This document shows, piece by piece, positions 1-8,380 of a stretch of DNA of 24,075 nucleotides; the first letter of the stretch is position 1, and each line of letters begins with the position of its first letter. The translations under genes and the position numbers were made by a program. Below the pieces are notes generated by a model. It saw nothing but the letters and a program-made list of their open reading frames with translations. It did no database searches and was not told the origin of the DNA. Source of the stretch: a virus; the IMG/VR virus record IMGVR_UViG_3300007542_000179, positions 1 to 24,075 of that record, one strand, 5' to 3'.

Positions 1-470
1 AGGCCTACGCTGCCTTCATCCCCGAACAGGTCGCGCGTCTGCCACGCTGGGACATCATCGCGTGCCTTGACCTCTTCTGTGGTCAGCCATTCGAAGCCGT
101 CAGTCTTGGTGTAGTAGACGTCCTTCCCGCCTGTGATCAGGTTCCCAAGGCCCTCACCAGCCCACTGGACTGTGTTAAGGGTCTCTTGTGCTGCGTCACG
201 CACCCCGCCGACGACACCAACACCGATGTCGGCCATGTAGCCCCTGCCTGTTTCATCGGGGGCCAAGTCAAGTGTGATCTCTTGGGACGGAGGGGTTCCA
301 CCGCCGACGATCTGCCCCTGTGCATCAAGGACAGGAAGCGGAGGGAGTTGTGCCCCACCAGCTGGCTGGCCCTGTGCATCAAGGATTGGCAGTGGAGGCT
401 GTTGTGTTGCACCACTGTCCCCCAAGATTGGCAGAGGTGGTAGTTGGGTTGCCCCTGTTTCGTCGGCCAT
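1..470 (-). CDS. 16: Internal virion protein D, gp16-like, C-terminus beyond window edge
   Basis: Only the first 156 codons are visible; the frame is open to the left edge. The ATG at 470 has AAAGGA 8 nt upstream and follows the gp15 stop by 18 nt. The N-terminus holds a Pro-rich repeat (residues 9-57) and then an ordinary segment (IGVGVVGGVRDAAQETLNTV followed by WAGEGLGNLITGG), a type of helix common in the very large internal virion proteins of T7-like phages. No lysozyme or transglycosylase motif (SLT) is seen in the visible part, whereas T7 gp16 carries that domain at its N-terminus. The gene should be very long; identity is by order and by this segment. Confidence 0.8.
   Translation of the reverse strand, partial: MADETGATQLPPLPILGDSGATQQPPLPILDAQGQPAGGAQLPPLPVLDAQGQIVGGGTPPSQEITLDLAPDETGRGYMADIGVGVVGGVRDAAQETLNTVQWAGEGLGNLITGGKDVYYTKTDGFEWLTTEEVKARDDVPAWQTRDLFGDEGSVG
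297..446 (-). repeat. Three tandem Pro-rich repeats in the gp16-like N-terminus
   Basis: The protein reads QLPPLPILGDSGAT, then QPPLPILDAQGQPAGGA, then QLPPLPVLDAQGQIVGGG: three imperfect units of 14 to 18 residues. The DNA copies are also similar, which points to recent tandem duplication. They probably form an extended, flexible arm or a docking site. Confidence 0.85.
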
Positions 471-488
471 GCGTTATTTCCTTTGGGA

Positions 489-2726
489 TTATTTGGGTGG
501 TGTGTAGCCGTACAGCGTCCATACCTGTTGGCGGTACGCATCTGTAGTTAGGCCACTGTCTGCTGCAGCTTTTGCAATGCCAGCATCTGAGTAGCCCGCA
601 AACGGATCGGCTACGGTTTCGACACCGGATGCCACACTGTCGAGTTGTGTCTCGGACTGCTGGCTGTACAGGTCAATCGGCTGATATTCTGACTTCTTCA
701 TCAGCTCACGCCGGGTATCACGAACGAACTTTCTCAGCTTAACGACAGAGGTCTCTGGGTTGTCCTCCAAGAAGATCAGGATCTCGTCCAGAAACTCTTC
801 TTCGTAGGCCATCGCAGCTTTGAAGCCGTCACCAATGTTGTTGCCACTGATGTCTTTCAGGATGCGTCCGTCCGAGATTATGCTCGCACCGTCGTCGATC
901 ATGCGCCGAACGCTCTGGTCGTTGATCTTGTCTTCGAACTTGGCGACCCTTTCGAGGTCATCAAACAGGGCCATGCCCACAGACGACGGGTACTCGGTGC
1001 CAATGCCTTTCAGGATGCGTAGCTCCATCTCGTCCTTCGGGAAAGAGCTGCGATTGATGGCGAGACGTAGCTCACCGACTTGCTCGTGGTTGGTGTTGAC
1101 GGTGTAAGTCTCTTGCTGGAGCTGGCGCTGCAGGTTGTGCATCTCCATTGCGAGGGAAGGCTCCCCCGCCTCTGTCAGAGCACTGATCATTTTCTTGTGG
1201 TCCCCGAAAGGGTCACTCATGATCGCCCTGTATCCCGCCTGCTTCATCACCCGCGTCTCTTCAACGCGCTGTTGGTCCTCTACGATCTTGGCGCGAGAGT
1301 CTGTCTCCCACGCTTCGTCGTCGATGTCCTCTGCAGCCTTGCGTCGTGCCTCACGCACCCAAGCGATGTTGCCAAGGGGACCGTGCCCAGTGTCGAGTTG
1401 TTCAAGGACTGTGAGCATACTGGAGTCCCCAGAAGCCATCGCCTGTTCGATCACCGCGTGGACGGCCATCTCGTTGACCTTCTTTGGGTTCATCCCATTG
1501 GAGACCGCTGAGTTGATCATGCTTTGGATGTCGTGGGTGGCTGTGTCTTGGTAGTTCCCTGCGACAGGTGCCCCGCTATCGAACTCATGGATGGCCTGGA
1601 CCAGCTCGGCCTGCATGGCGTTTCCATAGGATCCCCAAGCGTTGTCTTGTCCAGCGCCGGGTTTAACGAGGTCGATGTGGAAGCTGTCACCCATGTATTC
1701 AGGACCAAGGCCGAAGCCTTTTGCGCCATTGCGGGCTGCAGTGATCATGAACTGGCGGGAGCGAGGATCGTCAGCCTTCAATCGGTTACCCTGTGGGTCC
1801 ACGATGTAGAAGTCAGCTGCGGTGCCAGTCTTGTGGCGCGTTGATCCGTGCTGCGGCTTGTCACCCTCCTGCCCTGAACCAACAACAATGCGCGTGCCCT
1901 TGCCTAGGACAGCCTCAGCGGATGCGCCGAGGACGTCGAGGATCTCATCATTAGGGCGATACGGGCGGGCCTTGCCCTCCAGCTGGAACTCAAACTCGAC
2001 CGAGTGGGACAGGTTCGAGAGCACGGGAGGGCTATAGGGACCGCTGTTGCCCATTAGGGCGAGGCCTAGGCCAGCACTGAACTCGTCTTCGAACTCACCC
2101 ATGCGTGCCTTTGAGCGGTACGACATATGGTGGCTCATGAGAGCTTGTTCAGCCTGTAGCAGCCTAGGTGTGAAGGCCTCTGCGGTAATCAGCGGGTCGA
2201 TCCCGTCAAGGCCTTTACCTTTGGTGTAAGCCACCGTCTGGTTCTGCATCCACGCCTGCACAGCTGCAGGGTCATCCATGCCCTGAACACCACCTTCGTT
2301 GTCCGTCCACTGTTGTTGCATGTGGGCAGCGAGGCCGACCCCGATCCGGGTAGCTTTCTGGGACACGAGGCCCCGACGAAAGTGGGGTGATGCCCCAACC
2401 AGATCGTCAGCTTTGCTGGTGCCGTTGATCTTGTCTGTTGCTCTCACCTCAGTGATCAGTTGCTGCCACCCGTTCTTGTTGGCCAGAAGGCCTGAGGATG
2501 GATCCGTGAACTGTGCGGCTGTCATGCCAGCAGCGAACTCACGCTCGGCCAGCTCTTTGTTGCGCGATCCCAAGAACCTTTGAAGCTCTGGGTTGATACG
2601 CGACAAGGACTGGGCAAGGCTTTGCAGCCCGCTGGTTTGTGGGGCTTCCAGACGTGGTGCTACGAAGGTGTCGACTGGTGCCGCTACGGGCGTCAGCGAC
2701 GGGTCTGAAACGACTTTTTGAACCAT
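489..2726 (-). CDS. 15: Internal virion protein C, T7 gp15-like, with embedded M15-type peptidase domain
   Basis: This 745-residue protein matches T7 gp15 in position and length (747). Residues 30-220 and 380-745 are helical, as expected for the periplasmic ejection tube. Residues about 255-375 look different and match peptidase M15A: GTRIVVGSGQEGD, then STRHKTGTAADFYIVD with the HxxGxAxD motif (H298, D305), and GLGPEYMGDSFHIDL with FHxD (H350, D352). These are the zinc ligands of D-Ala-D-Ala or L-Ala-D-Glu peptidases. The protein may therefore cut the peptide bridges of the wall during DNA entry, a job that in T7 is done by the gp16 transglycosylase. gp15 identity is by order; the peptidase call is by motifs. 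Confidence 0.85.
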   Translation of the reverse strand: MVQKVVSDPSLTPVAAPVDTFVAPRLEAPQTSGLQSLAQSLSRINPELQRFLGSRNKELAEREFAAGMTAAQFTDPSSGLLANKNGWQQLITEVRATDKINGTSKADDLVGASPHFRRGLVSQKATRIGVGLAAHMQQQWTDNEGGVQGMDDPAAVQAWMQNQTVAYTKGKGLDGIDPLITAEAFTPRLLQAEQALMSHHMSYRSKARMGEFEDEFSAGLGLALMGNSGPYSPPVLSNLSHSVEFEFQLEGKARPYRPNDEILDVLGASAEAVLGKGTRIVVGSGQEGDKPQHGSTRHKTGTAADFYIVDPQGNRLKADDPRSRQFMITAARNGAKGFGLGPEYMGDSFHIDLVKPGAGQDNAWGSYGNAMQAELVQAIHEFDSGAPVAGNYQDTATHDIQSMINSAVSNGMNPKKVNEMAVHAVIEQAMASGDSSMLTVLEQLDTGHGPLGNIAWVREARRKAAEDIDDEAWETDSRAKIVEDQQRVEETRVMKQAGYRAIMSDPFGDHKKMISALTEAGEPSLAMEMHNLQRQLQQETYTVNTNHEQVGELRLAINRSSFPKDEMELRILKGIGTEYPSSVGMALFDDLERVAKFEDKINDQSVRRMIDDGASIISDGRILKDISGNNIGDGFKAAMAYEEEFLDEILIFLEDNPETSVVKLRKFVRDTRRELMKKSEYQPIDLYSQQSETQLDSVASGVETVADPFAGYSDAGIAKAAADSGLTTDAYRQQVWTLYGYTPPK

Positions 2727-2738
2727 CGTCTGGTTTCC

Positions 2739-3332
2739 TTATAATGAGTACGACCCAGTCTGTGGATCACGAACTGCGAATGTTTCGAATGAGCTTAAGG
2801 CTCCAGCCCCAAACTCTAGGGCTGAACCGAGAAGGCTCGGTCCTGCCACCGGATTGAGTGGCATAGTGTTGATGCGCCCTTCGGCCTGTGACTGTAGGCC
2901 CTGACGGCTACGCTCTAGCTGGTCATTGGTGAAGCCGAGCTGCTGCATCTGCGTGTCAGCATATGAGCTGTACTGCCTGTCATAGTCACTCAGCAGTGCG
3001 TCCATAGACAGCCCTGAGCTTTCACTCGTTGCTACTGCGGTTGACGTGGCCTCACGGGCCTTTGTCTTTGCGTTCTGGATACGAAGCGCTGTTGATGCAC
3101 TCTCTTGTTGCTCGCGCTGTTGTAGGCTGTCATTCCCGTCGATCATCGCCTGTACGGCGGCGTTGCGGGTGTTCAGGGCATTGATCTCTTGGGCCTTTAC
3201 CTGTGCGGTCTGGTTCTGCTTCTGGGCCATGTAGCTGACACCTGTCGATACCAACGTCAATGCCAGTGAAGCCGCCATCATCGTCGTAGCGGACATAGCG
3301 CCTATGGCACCAATAGCTGCTGGGAAGCACAT
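2739..3332 (-). CDS. 14: Internal virion protein B, T7 gp14-like
   Basis: This 197-residue protein (T7 gp14 has 196) is an ejection protein that inserts in the outer membrane to form the first part of the DNA channel. The N-terminal 35 residues are hydrophobic with small residues (AIGAIGAMSATTMMAASLAL), as in the family. A long helical, Gln/Ala-rich middle (KAQEINALNTRNAAVQAMID) and DRQYSSYADTQMQQLGFTND follow. AGAGG lies upstream of the ATG. It is part of the ejection-protein operon gp14-gp15-gp16. Confidence 0.9.
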   Translation of the reverse strand: MCFPAAIGAIGAMSATTMMAASLALTLVSTGVSYMAQKQNQTAQVKAQEINALNTRNAAVQAMIDGNDSLQQREQQESASTALRIQNAKTKAREATSTAVATSESSGLSMDALLSDYDRQYSSYADTQMQQLGFTNDQLERSRQGLQSQAEGRINTMPLNPVAGPSLLGSALEFGAGALSSFETFAVRDPQTGSYSL

Positions 3333-3338
3333 ATGGTT

Positions 3339-3779
3339 CTACCTCTTAAATGGGATTACGCGGATCTTATCCACGCCGTAGTTGCTGATTGGATCGCCTA
3401 GGTCGAAGCCCATGAATTTGATCAGGCGGATGTGTAGCTTGTTGCGTGCGTCTACGACGTTCTCAAGTCGCCCATGCTTCATGGTCATGGCCGTGATCCA
3501 TGCACGTCCGGTCGTCGCCAGCTCACGTGCATTGGTCTTTATGTCAGGGGCAGACAGCATCCACACAGCTCCGTAGGAACCTGTAGACACGACCCCTGCG
3601 ACGAGGCTAACTGTCCCCTGTTTGCCTACCCCGGTGATGCAGTCCGTAGATTGCATGTAACCGAGGGAGAGGGCTTCCAGTGGCGAGAGGCCAGCCATAG
3701 ACTGGACCTCCCGTTGATCTTCCACCCGCATCGTGTTTGCGAGTTCTAGGATGTCGTTTGGTTCTGTTTTGCGGATCAT
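3339..3779 (-). CDS. 13: Internal virion protein A, T7 gp13-like
   Basis: This 146-residue protein (T7 gp13 has 138) starts at the ATG at 3779, which overlaps the gp12 stop. It has a GNAT-like layout: MIRKTEPNDILELANTMRVE, then ALSLGYMQSTDCITGVGKQG, AVWMLSAPDIKTNARELATT, and RNKLHIRLIKFMGFDLGDPI near the end, the last resembling an acetyltransferase core helix. In T7, gp13 is needed for correct assembly of the internal core. Members of this family are not known to be active acetyltransferases. Assignment is by order and overall pattern. Confidence 0.85.
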   Translation of the reverse strand: MIRKTEPNDILELANTMRVEDQREVQSMAGLSPLEALSLGYMQSTDCITGVGKQGTVSLVAGVVSTGSYGAVWMLSAPDIKTNARELATTGRAWITAMTMKHGRLENVVDARNKLHIRLIKFMGFDLGDPISNYGVDKIRVIPFKR

Positions 3780-6199
3780 CTGAACCCCGAGGTGTGACGA
3801 CTGTACCGTCCCTCCCACTCGGCAGCGGTGAAGCCACTCGGCAGGAACGTGTCGTTGATTAAGGTTACGCTGAACTCCCCTGCCTTAGCTTGGACAGGCA
3901 CACGCAGCACGCCTTGGACCGTGTTGATCTGGCCTAGGATTGTGCTCTCGTTGCCTAAGGTCACGCCAGTCAGCCCGTAGTTCAGCGGGTCTGATGCGTA
4001 CTCTTCCCCTAAGCGCCCGGTGGCTTTCACCTCGACGCGGAAGTATCCTGTCTTTGCGTAGGCCACGAGCCAGCGGCTGATCTGTAGACGGCCAGCGATG
4101 ACTGAGGCTACACCACCAGAGCTAGACTGGGCTTTGATAACAGGCTGCGAGAAGGTGTACTTGTGTGCGTATTTCACACCAGCGAAGAACTTCATGTTGG
4201 CAGCTAGGCCCGACACCGTAACCAGTGTTCCACCTCCAACTGGGTCCACAATTTGGGACACCACCGTGAGGTTCTTCCCCGGCCCGGTAGAAGACGTACC
4301 GTCCCCAACGCGGGTGGCTACAGCTAAAGGTGCAGTGGTTTCATACGAGAGGCGGAACGTCGTCCTGCGTGCCCCCGTGTCTTCAACCAGATCGGTAACA
4401 CTGGTCTCATCAACTCGGCGGTCAAGGTGGTACACAATCGTCTCACCTTCCTCTTCTCGGCCCTTCCCAAGGTCCATGACTTCGAGGTACACCCCGTCAG
4501 CGTATTCCGTGAGCAGGATGAGTTCGTCGCTGATGAAGTCCACGCTCCGCACCACACCGTCTTCTGGCATTGTCCATCGGGACCAGCTTGACTGCAGCTT
4601 CTGTTGTCCATTCCAGTGGTACTTGTAAACGAAGATCGAACGTGGATCACCAGAAGATAGAACCACAGCCATACCAGCACTCTCAGAAGCTGACACTTTT
4701 GTAATAGGCGCAGGGATATATGTGGGGACGTGTTCAGTGATCTCTGCTGCATCAGTCTCAGCGCTATCCTGCATGACGTAGTATTCATAGACAGCTCCAA
4801 ATGTGCCTTTGTTGACTGGGAAGAACAGCGTCCGTCCAGCCCCAACAGGCGCAGTGTCCCCTCGGCTCTCATAGTCCGACAGGGTCTTGATTGTTGGCGG
4901 CTTTCCAGCTGCGAGGTATTCGTCTTCGATAACGAACTGTCGTTGATCAGAGAACAGAAGAACCTTCTTGTTGAACAGCACTGCGTAGTTGAGGCTGGTT
5001 ACAGAGGTTCCCGGTGACGACACGTCGATAGGACCGTCGTCTAGGACTGTGATCACTGTGGCTGCGAAGAAGTTGAAGAAGTCGTTTGATGCTGACATAC
5101 TCACGGTGTCAGCGCCTAAGAAGCACAGGCGGCGTCGGTCGAAGTAAACGTCTCGGATGGTTCCGCCAACGAAGGACGGCCAAGGAGACGTATCCACGTC
5201 ACCAACCACGCGCCGCCCCCAGTTGATCTGTCGCAGCTCGAAAGACCCATCGACCATCCGTACCAGTGAGTGTGGCATTGTGGCTGGGTTGAGTGCCGTA
5301 AGTGTCCCCGGTGCTGTGGTCTCTTCCCACACCCCACTGTCGTAAGTGAGGGATGCGTTGTTGGGGATGAACTTAAGGTAATAGTCGTCTGTCTCGGACC
5401 CTTCGTCCCCGGTGACCTTAACCAGAAAGTTCCGCTTGCCTACAACAGGGAGATCGGTGAACCGCTGGATACTGTCTGTAATTGCCTGCGTCTTGGTGTT
5501 GCCATCATCGTCCGTAAACTCCAGCTCGAATGCAGAGTTGTCGGACTTCGTGATGTGCAGGATTGGCGAGTAAGAATTAAACAACCACCCAGTCGGGAGA
5601 CTGCCCAGAAGTTGAGCCTTAAGGGCCTCTATAACTTCATCAACAGACACTGAAGCATCAGCATCTGCAGAAGCATCGGTAGTGTAGCTGGCAACCTCAG
5701 TCCCATTGATACGGACTTTGTAGGTTACGTCATAGTTCACTGCCTTTACAAACAACATAGCCTCTTCAATGGGAGCTGGAGCTGTCACGGTGAAGGTCTC
5801 AACAATGCGCTTGCGGTTCACGATGAACGTGTAGTCAGCGACAGTGATTGCCCGTAGGTCAAGAGCGGCATTCGTCGAGCTGATGTAGTTGGTTCCTGCC
5901 GGATACGTGACAGACCGCTCTTGACCTGTGGTCACGTCGTAGACAGCGATCCCTGTCCCATCAGCAATCACACTGTACCGTTCAGCGCTATCTCGGTTGA
6001 TGGTGTGGAAGTACGCGCCCTGTGCTGTAGCAACTGTCAGCTTTGCCCTGAACTTCGTCGGAGGGCGTTTGATGTTGCCCTCAACAACGGACGAAACAGC
6101 GTTCTCCTGTAGCTCTGCCTGTGAGGCCATACGCATGGTAACAGCCTGCTGGCTCACGCCGTTCATCAGGTTTGGGAGTTGTTCAGAAACAAGCGTCAT
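3776..6199 (-). CDS. 12: Tail tubular protein B (nozzle), T7 gp12-like
   Basis: This 807-residue protein (T7 gp12 has 794) builds the tail nozzle. It opens with the typical VSEQLPNLMNGVSQQAVTMR and NIKRPPTKFRAKL, and has an internal FVGGTIRDVYFDRRRLCFLG segment that is conserved in the family, followed by SDQRQFVIEDEYLAAGKPPT. The C-terminal part is rich in beta segments. It overlaps the gp13-like gene by 4 nt (ATGA). Confidence 0.96.
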   Translation of the reverse strand: MTLVSEQLPNLMNGVSQQAVTMRMASQAELQENAVSSVVEGNIKRPPTKFRAKLTVATAQGAYFHTINRDSAERYSVIADGTGIAVYDVTTGQERSVTYPAGTNYISSTNAALDLRAITVADYTFIVNRKRIVETFTVTAPAPIEEAMLFVKAVNYDVTYKVRINGTEVASYTTDASADADASVSVDEVIEALKAQLLGSLPTGWLFNSYSPILHITKSDNSAFELEFTDDDGNTKTQAITDSIQRFTDLPVVGKRNFLVKVTGDEGSETDDYYLKFIPNNASLTYDSGVWEETTAPGTLTALNPATMPHSLVRMVDGSFELRQINWGRRVVGDVDTSPWPSFVGGTIRDVYFDRRRLCFLGADTVSMSASNDFFNFFAATVITVLDDGPIDVSSPGTSVTSLNYAVLFNKKVLLFSDQRQFVIEDEYLAAGKPPTIKTLSDYESRGDTAPVGAGRTLFFPVNKGTFGAVYEYYVMQDSAETDAAEITEHVPTYIPAPITKVSASESAGMAVVLSSGDPRSIFVYKYHWNGQQKLQSSWSRWTMPEDGVVRSVDFISDELILLTEYADGVYLEVMDLGKGREEEGETIVYHLDRRVDETSVTDLVEDTGARRTTFRLSYETTAPLAVATRVGDGTSSTGPGKNLTVVSQIVDPVGGGTLVTVSGLAANMKFFAGVKYAHKYTFSQPVIKAQSSSGGVASVIAGRLQISRWLVAYAKTGYFRVEVKATGRLGEEYASDPLNYGLTGVTLGNESTILGQINTVQGVLRVPVQAKAGEFSVTLINDTFLPSGFTAAEWEGRYSRHTSGFR

Positions 6200-6208
6200 G
6201 CTGCTATC

Positions 6209-6814
6209 CTATGTTAGATGCCAGAACTCAGGCGTAGATCGGATCATGTTGAGATCTTCATCGTCTGCGTGCTGTTCAATGAATGTTGCACGTGCTCGCA
6301 TCTCAGATGCAGCCGTGTATCTATGGAGTGCCTCGGACCCGATAGTCGCGTCTTGGAACTCACGACAGGCGCGGTGTGTGATGTAGTATCTGGCACTCTC
6401 AGGCAGGTCTTCAAAGTCCAGCATGAATATGACCTTGGCCTTGATCATCTGGTTGAAAACCTGTGTGTGGTTCTGTCGGTCGTACAGCTTCCCACCACGC
6501 CAGACCGGATCCACTCCAGGGTATGCGTCCCGGTTGATGTCAACGGAAAGCGCGTTCTCTGGGAGGGTTATGGTGCCTGTCCCAAACACTGCGCCGGGGC
6601 TGTCGTCAGCTGTCATAAGCAGCGGGTAGTCATATTCCGTGTTGAACTGCCAGCCTTCCAGTAGGACAGAGCGCAGGACTTGATCCAACACGAGAAGAGC
6701 GTTGGCTGTGTCAAGCCCGCCTATGCCAGCTATGGTTGTTACAGGGGCTTCACCAACAGCACGCAGCAGCTGGTTCACCGCGTCGAGTTTGGGTGTAGGT
6801 GTGAGTGCAGTCAT
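6209..6814 (-). CDS. 11: Tail tubular protein A, T7 gp11-like
   Basis: This 201-residue protein (T7 gp11 has 196) forms the gatekeeper ring between the portal and the nozzle. The N-terminus with LDAVNQLLRAVGEAPVTTI and LLEGWQFNTEYDYPL is the family signature; VWRGGKLYDRQNHTQVF and RYYITHRACREFQDATIGSE follow in the expected order. The Shine-Dalgarno GAGG lies just after the T-run of the preceding terminator. Read-through of that terminator is needed for expression. Confidence 0.96.
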   Translation of the reverse strand: MTALTPTPKLDAVNQLLRAVGEAPVTTIAGIGGLDTANALLVLDQVLRSVLLEGWQFNTEYDYPLLMTADDSPGAVFGTGTITLPENALSVDINRDAYPGVDPVWRGGKLYDRQNHTQVFNQMIKAKVIFMLDFEDLPESARYYITHRACREFQDATIGSEALHRYTAASEMRARATFIEQHADDEDLNMIRSTPEFWHLT

Positions 6815-6830
6815 GGGAGCCTCGTCTGTG

Positions 6831-6870
6831 AAAAAAAAGGGGGGCCAACGCTATTAACGTCAGCCCCCCA
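6831..6870 (-). terminator. Rho-independent terminator after the capsid gene (T-phi position)
   Basis: On the minus strand a 12-bp stem (GGGGGGCTGACG / TGTTGG-type partner GCGTTGGCCCCCC, two wobbles) encloses the loop TTAATA and is followed by eight T residues. It lies between the capsid and gp11 genes, as T-phi does in T7. The tail and ejection genes have no visible phage promoter of their own, so they would depend on read-through. Confidence 0.93.
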
Positions 6871-6891
6871 TTGGAGATCTTAGGTGCGGGT

Positions 6892-7863
6892 TTAGGCCAC
6901 AACACCAGTGGCGATCTCGATTGCACACTCAGGACGCAGAGGACCGTGGCCCATTGCGTACTTGCCGACCATCAGCGTACCTTGGTACATCAGTTCGTAG
7001 TCAGCGCCAGACTTCTGGATCTGTAGGTCCATCAGCTTGACAGTACCAGCAGCAGCTTTCTGGAAGACCAGACCTGCCGTGGTGGTGAAGTCGCCGTTGT
7101 AGGCGTTTTGCTCGCCAGTTGCAGCCGCAACAACAGCCGAAGGGACGTTGTTAGACTTGTGCAGCTGGATGCCGTTGATCTCAGGCAGTGTGCCCTTGGC
7201 ATAGGAACCAGCGCCGCCCCAGTCACGGTTCAGTGCGTCCTTCTGTTGGACCAGAAGCGAGTGTTGAGCAGGCTTGAACACGCCGTAGCGCTCGCCTTCC
7301 CACACGTCTTTCTCGTCGAAGGTTGTGCCAGCATCAAAGAGCAGAGAGGCAAGAACAGCGCCGTCAGTCTTTGCAGCAGCATTTACCAGACGCGAGCCAC
7401 CGGGCAGGTCGTCGATCTTGTTTGCGGAGCGAGCGGCCAGAGCGATCACGCGGGCGACTTTCAGGTCGAACTCACGGGACAGAGCAGCACCAAGCTGTTT
7501 GGTGTACTCAGAACGCACGTCGTAGTGGTTCTTCGCTTCTTCAAGCTCGTCGATGAAGACCTTGGAGATCAGGCGGTTGTCGATGTTGATCACGGTCTCG
7601 TTGGCTTTGATCTTTTCACCACCGACGATAGGCGTGCCAGCAACGTGGTAGGCTGCGGAGGCTTTGCCTGTGTGGTTGAAGGAGGCCGATTTACCCTGCG
7701 TGATCGTCCGCACAGTGTGCAGAGGCATGAAGATGTTCATCTCGTTGAAGGCAGTCAGCACTTCACCAGCGAAGGTCTTCAAGAACAGAGCGTTAGCAGC
7801 GGCGAAGTCAGCTGGAGTAGCAGCGTTGATAACACCGAGTTGGGAGATAATAGCGTCAGCCAT
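6892..7863 (-). CDS. 10: Major capsid protein, T7 gp10-like
   Basis: This 323-residue protein (T7 gp10A has 345) has an HK97-type fold. Recognisable stretches are AANALFLKTFAGEVLTAFNE at the N-arm, VRTITQGKSASFNHTGKASA, INIDNRLISKVFIDELEEAK, HYDVRSEYTKQLGAALSREF, and the C-terminal MYQGTLMVGKYAMGHGPLRP. It is placed between a dedicated promoter with a long leader and a strong terminator, which should give a very abundant transcript. There is no room for a long frameshift extension (T7 10B) before the terminator. Confidence 0.97.
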   Translation of the reverse strand: MADAIISQLGVINAATPADFAAANALFLKTFAGEVLTAFNEMNIFMPLHTVRTITQGKSASFNHTGKASAAYHVAGTPIVGGEKIKANETVINIDNRLISKVFIDELEEAKNHYDVRSEYTKQLGAALSREFDLKVARVIALAARSANKIDDLPGGSRLVNAAAKTDGAVLASLLFDAGTTFDEKDVWEGERYGVFKPAQHSLLVQQKDALNRDWGGAGSYAKGTLPEINGIQLHKSNNVPSAVVAAATGEQNAYNGDFTTTAGLVFQKAAAGTVKLMDLQIQKSGADYELMYQGTLMVGKYAMGHGPLRPECAIEIATGVVA

Positions 7864-8133
7864 TGGGGTATTCCTTAGTGAGTTTTCGGGGATTGCGTCC
7901 CTTCGACTTCACACTCGCTTTCCACAGGGTTGTCCTCCGCAGAGGGCCAAGCGCTGCTTGTGCTGTGTCATCAGGTGCCAGCTCGCTAAAAAGCGATGGT
8001 GACTTCCGATCTCACTTAAGGTTGGGTGGTATATGTCCTCGGCCCAGACCGTGACCGTCATTACGGCAGCTTGGTCTTGGGCTTCGGGACAATGGCGCTA
8101 AGGCATACCGCTGCGGTGGCGGTTCTACCTATG
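7864..8133 (-). promoter_or_regulatory. Structured 5' leader of the capsid mRNA
   Basis: About 270 nt lie between the promoter and the capsid start, the longest gene-poor stretch in the window. The minus strand can form several small hairpins: GCAT/ATGC plus ACCGC/GCGGT at 8103-8134 (the very 5' end), CCGT/ACGG at 8055-8066, TCGCT/AGCGA with a TTTT loop at 7983-7996, and CCTC/GAGG at 7934-7945. A weak 50-codon ORF (7909-8061) lacks a ribosome binding site. The capsid gene itself has AAGGA 7 nt before its start. mRNA stabilisation or RNase processing is a reasonable guess. Confidence 0.6.
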
Positions 8134-8151
8134 CTATGGTGGTGGGTAATT
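8134..8151 (-). promoter_or_regulatory. Candidate phage RNA polymerase promoter for the major capsid gene
   Basis: The minus-strand sequence is AATTACCCACCACCATAG, one base from the consensus, with the presumed +1 G at 8134. It is positioned as the T7 phi10 promoter is, directly in front of the capsid unit. The transcript start can pair with bases 25-30 nt downstream to form a 5' hairpin. Confidence 0.85.
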
Positions 8152-8380
8152 AACAGAGCTTGGCGAAAAGCTCATTGTGGTCACCGATCTTGTTAAAGTC
8201 GGAGGCGGCGCTGGGTGGCCACTCTTGTTTCGTCAGCCAATCCTTGGTTGCTTGATCAAACTCAATGGCCTCAGCCCAAGTGCATTCCTTTGGAATTACC
8301 GGGGTGGGCCTGTCGAGGAAGCTACATGCGGTCAAGAATGCTGGACTTATCAAGAGGCACAGGGCGAACGCGAACTTCAT
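8150..8380 (-). CDS. Rz1-like outer-membrane spanin lipoprotein
   Basis: This is a 76-residue protein with a lipoprotein signal: positive start (MKF), a hydrophobic core (AFALCLLISPAFL) and the lipobox LTAC, so Cys19 should become the lipidated first residue. The mature part is short and contains Pro (RPTPVIPKEC), with DWLTKQEWPPSA further on. It begins 59 nt inside the Rz gene in another frame. With Rz it would span the periplasm and fuse the membranes at the end of lysis. AAGGA lies 8 nt before the ATG. Its TAA stop overlaps the capsid promoter element. Confidence 0.85.
   Translation of the reverse strand: MKFAFALCLLISPAFLTACSFLDRPTPVIPKECTWAEAIEFDQATKDWLTKQEWPPSAASDFNKIGDHNELFAKLC

Noticed and set aside
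4098-4628. Long plus-strand ORFs opposite the virion and replication genes (for example here, at 7108-7878 and at 19778-20530)
   Set aside because: They mirror strong minus-strand genes, have no family resemblance, and no plus-strand promoter or operon is seen.
6892-6900. A T7 10B-like frameshift extension of the capsid protein
   Set aside because: The terminator starts about 20 nt after the stop and leaves no room for a meaningful extension; no slippery site was seen.
7909-8061. A 50-codon minus-strand ORF in the capsid leader (starts MTVTVWAEDIYHP)
   Set aside because: No ribosome binding site, no recognised features, and the region is better explained by hairpins. Kept only as an alternative.
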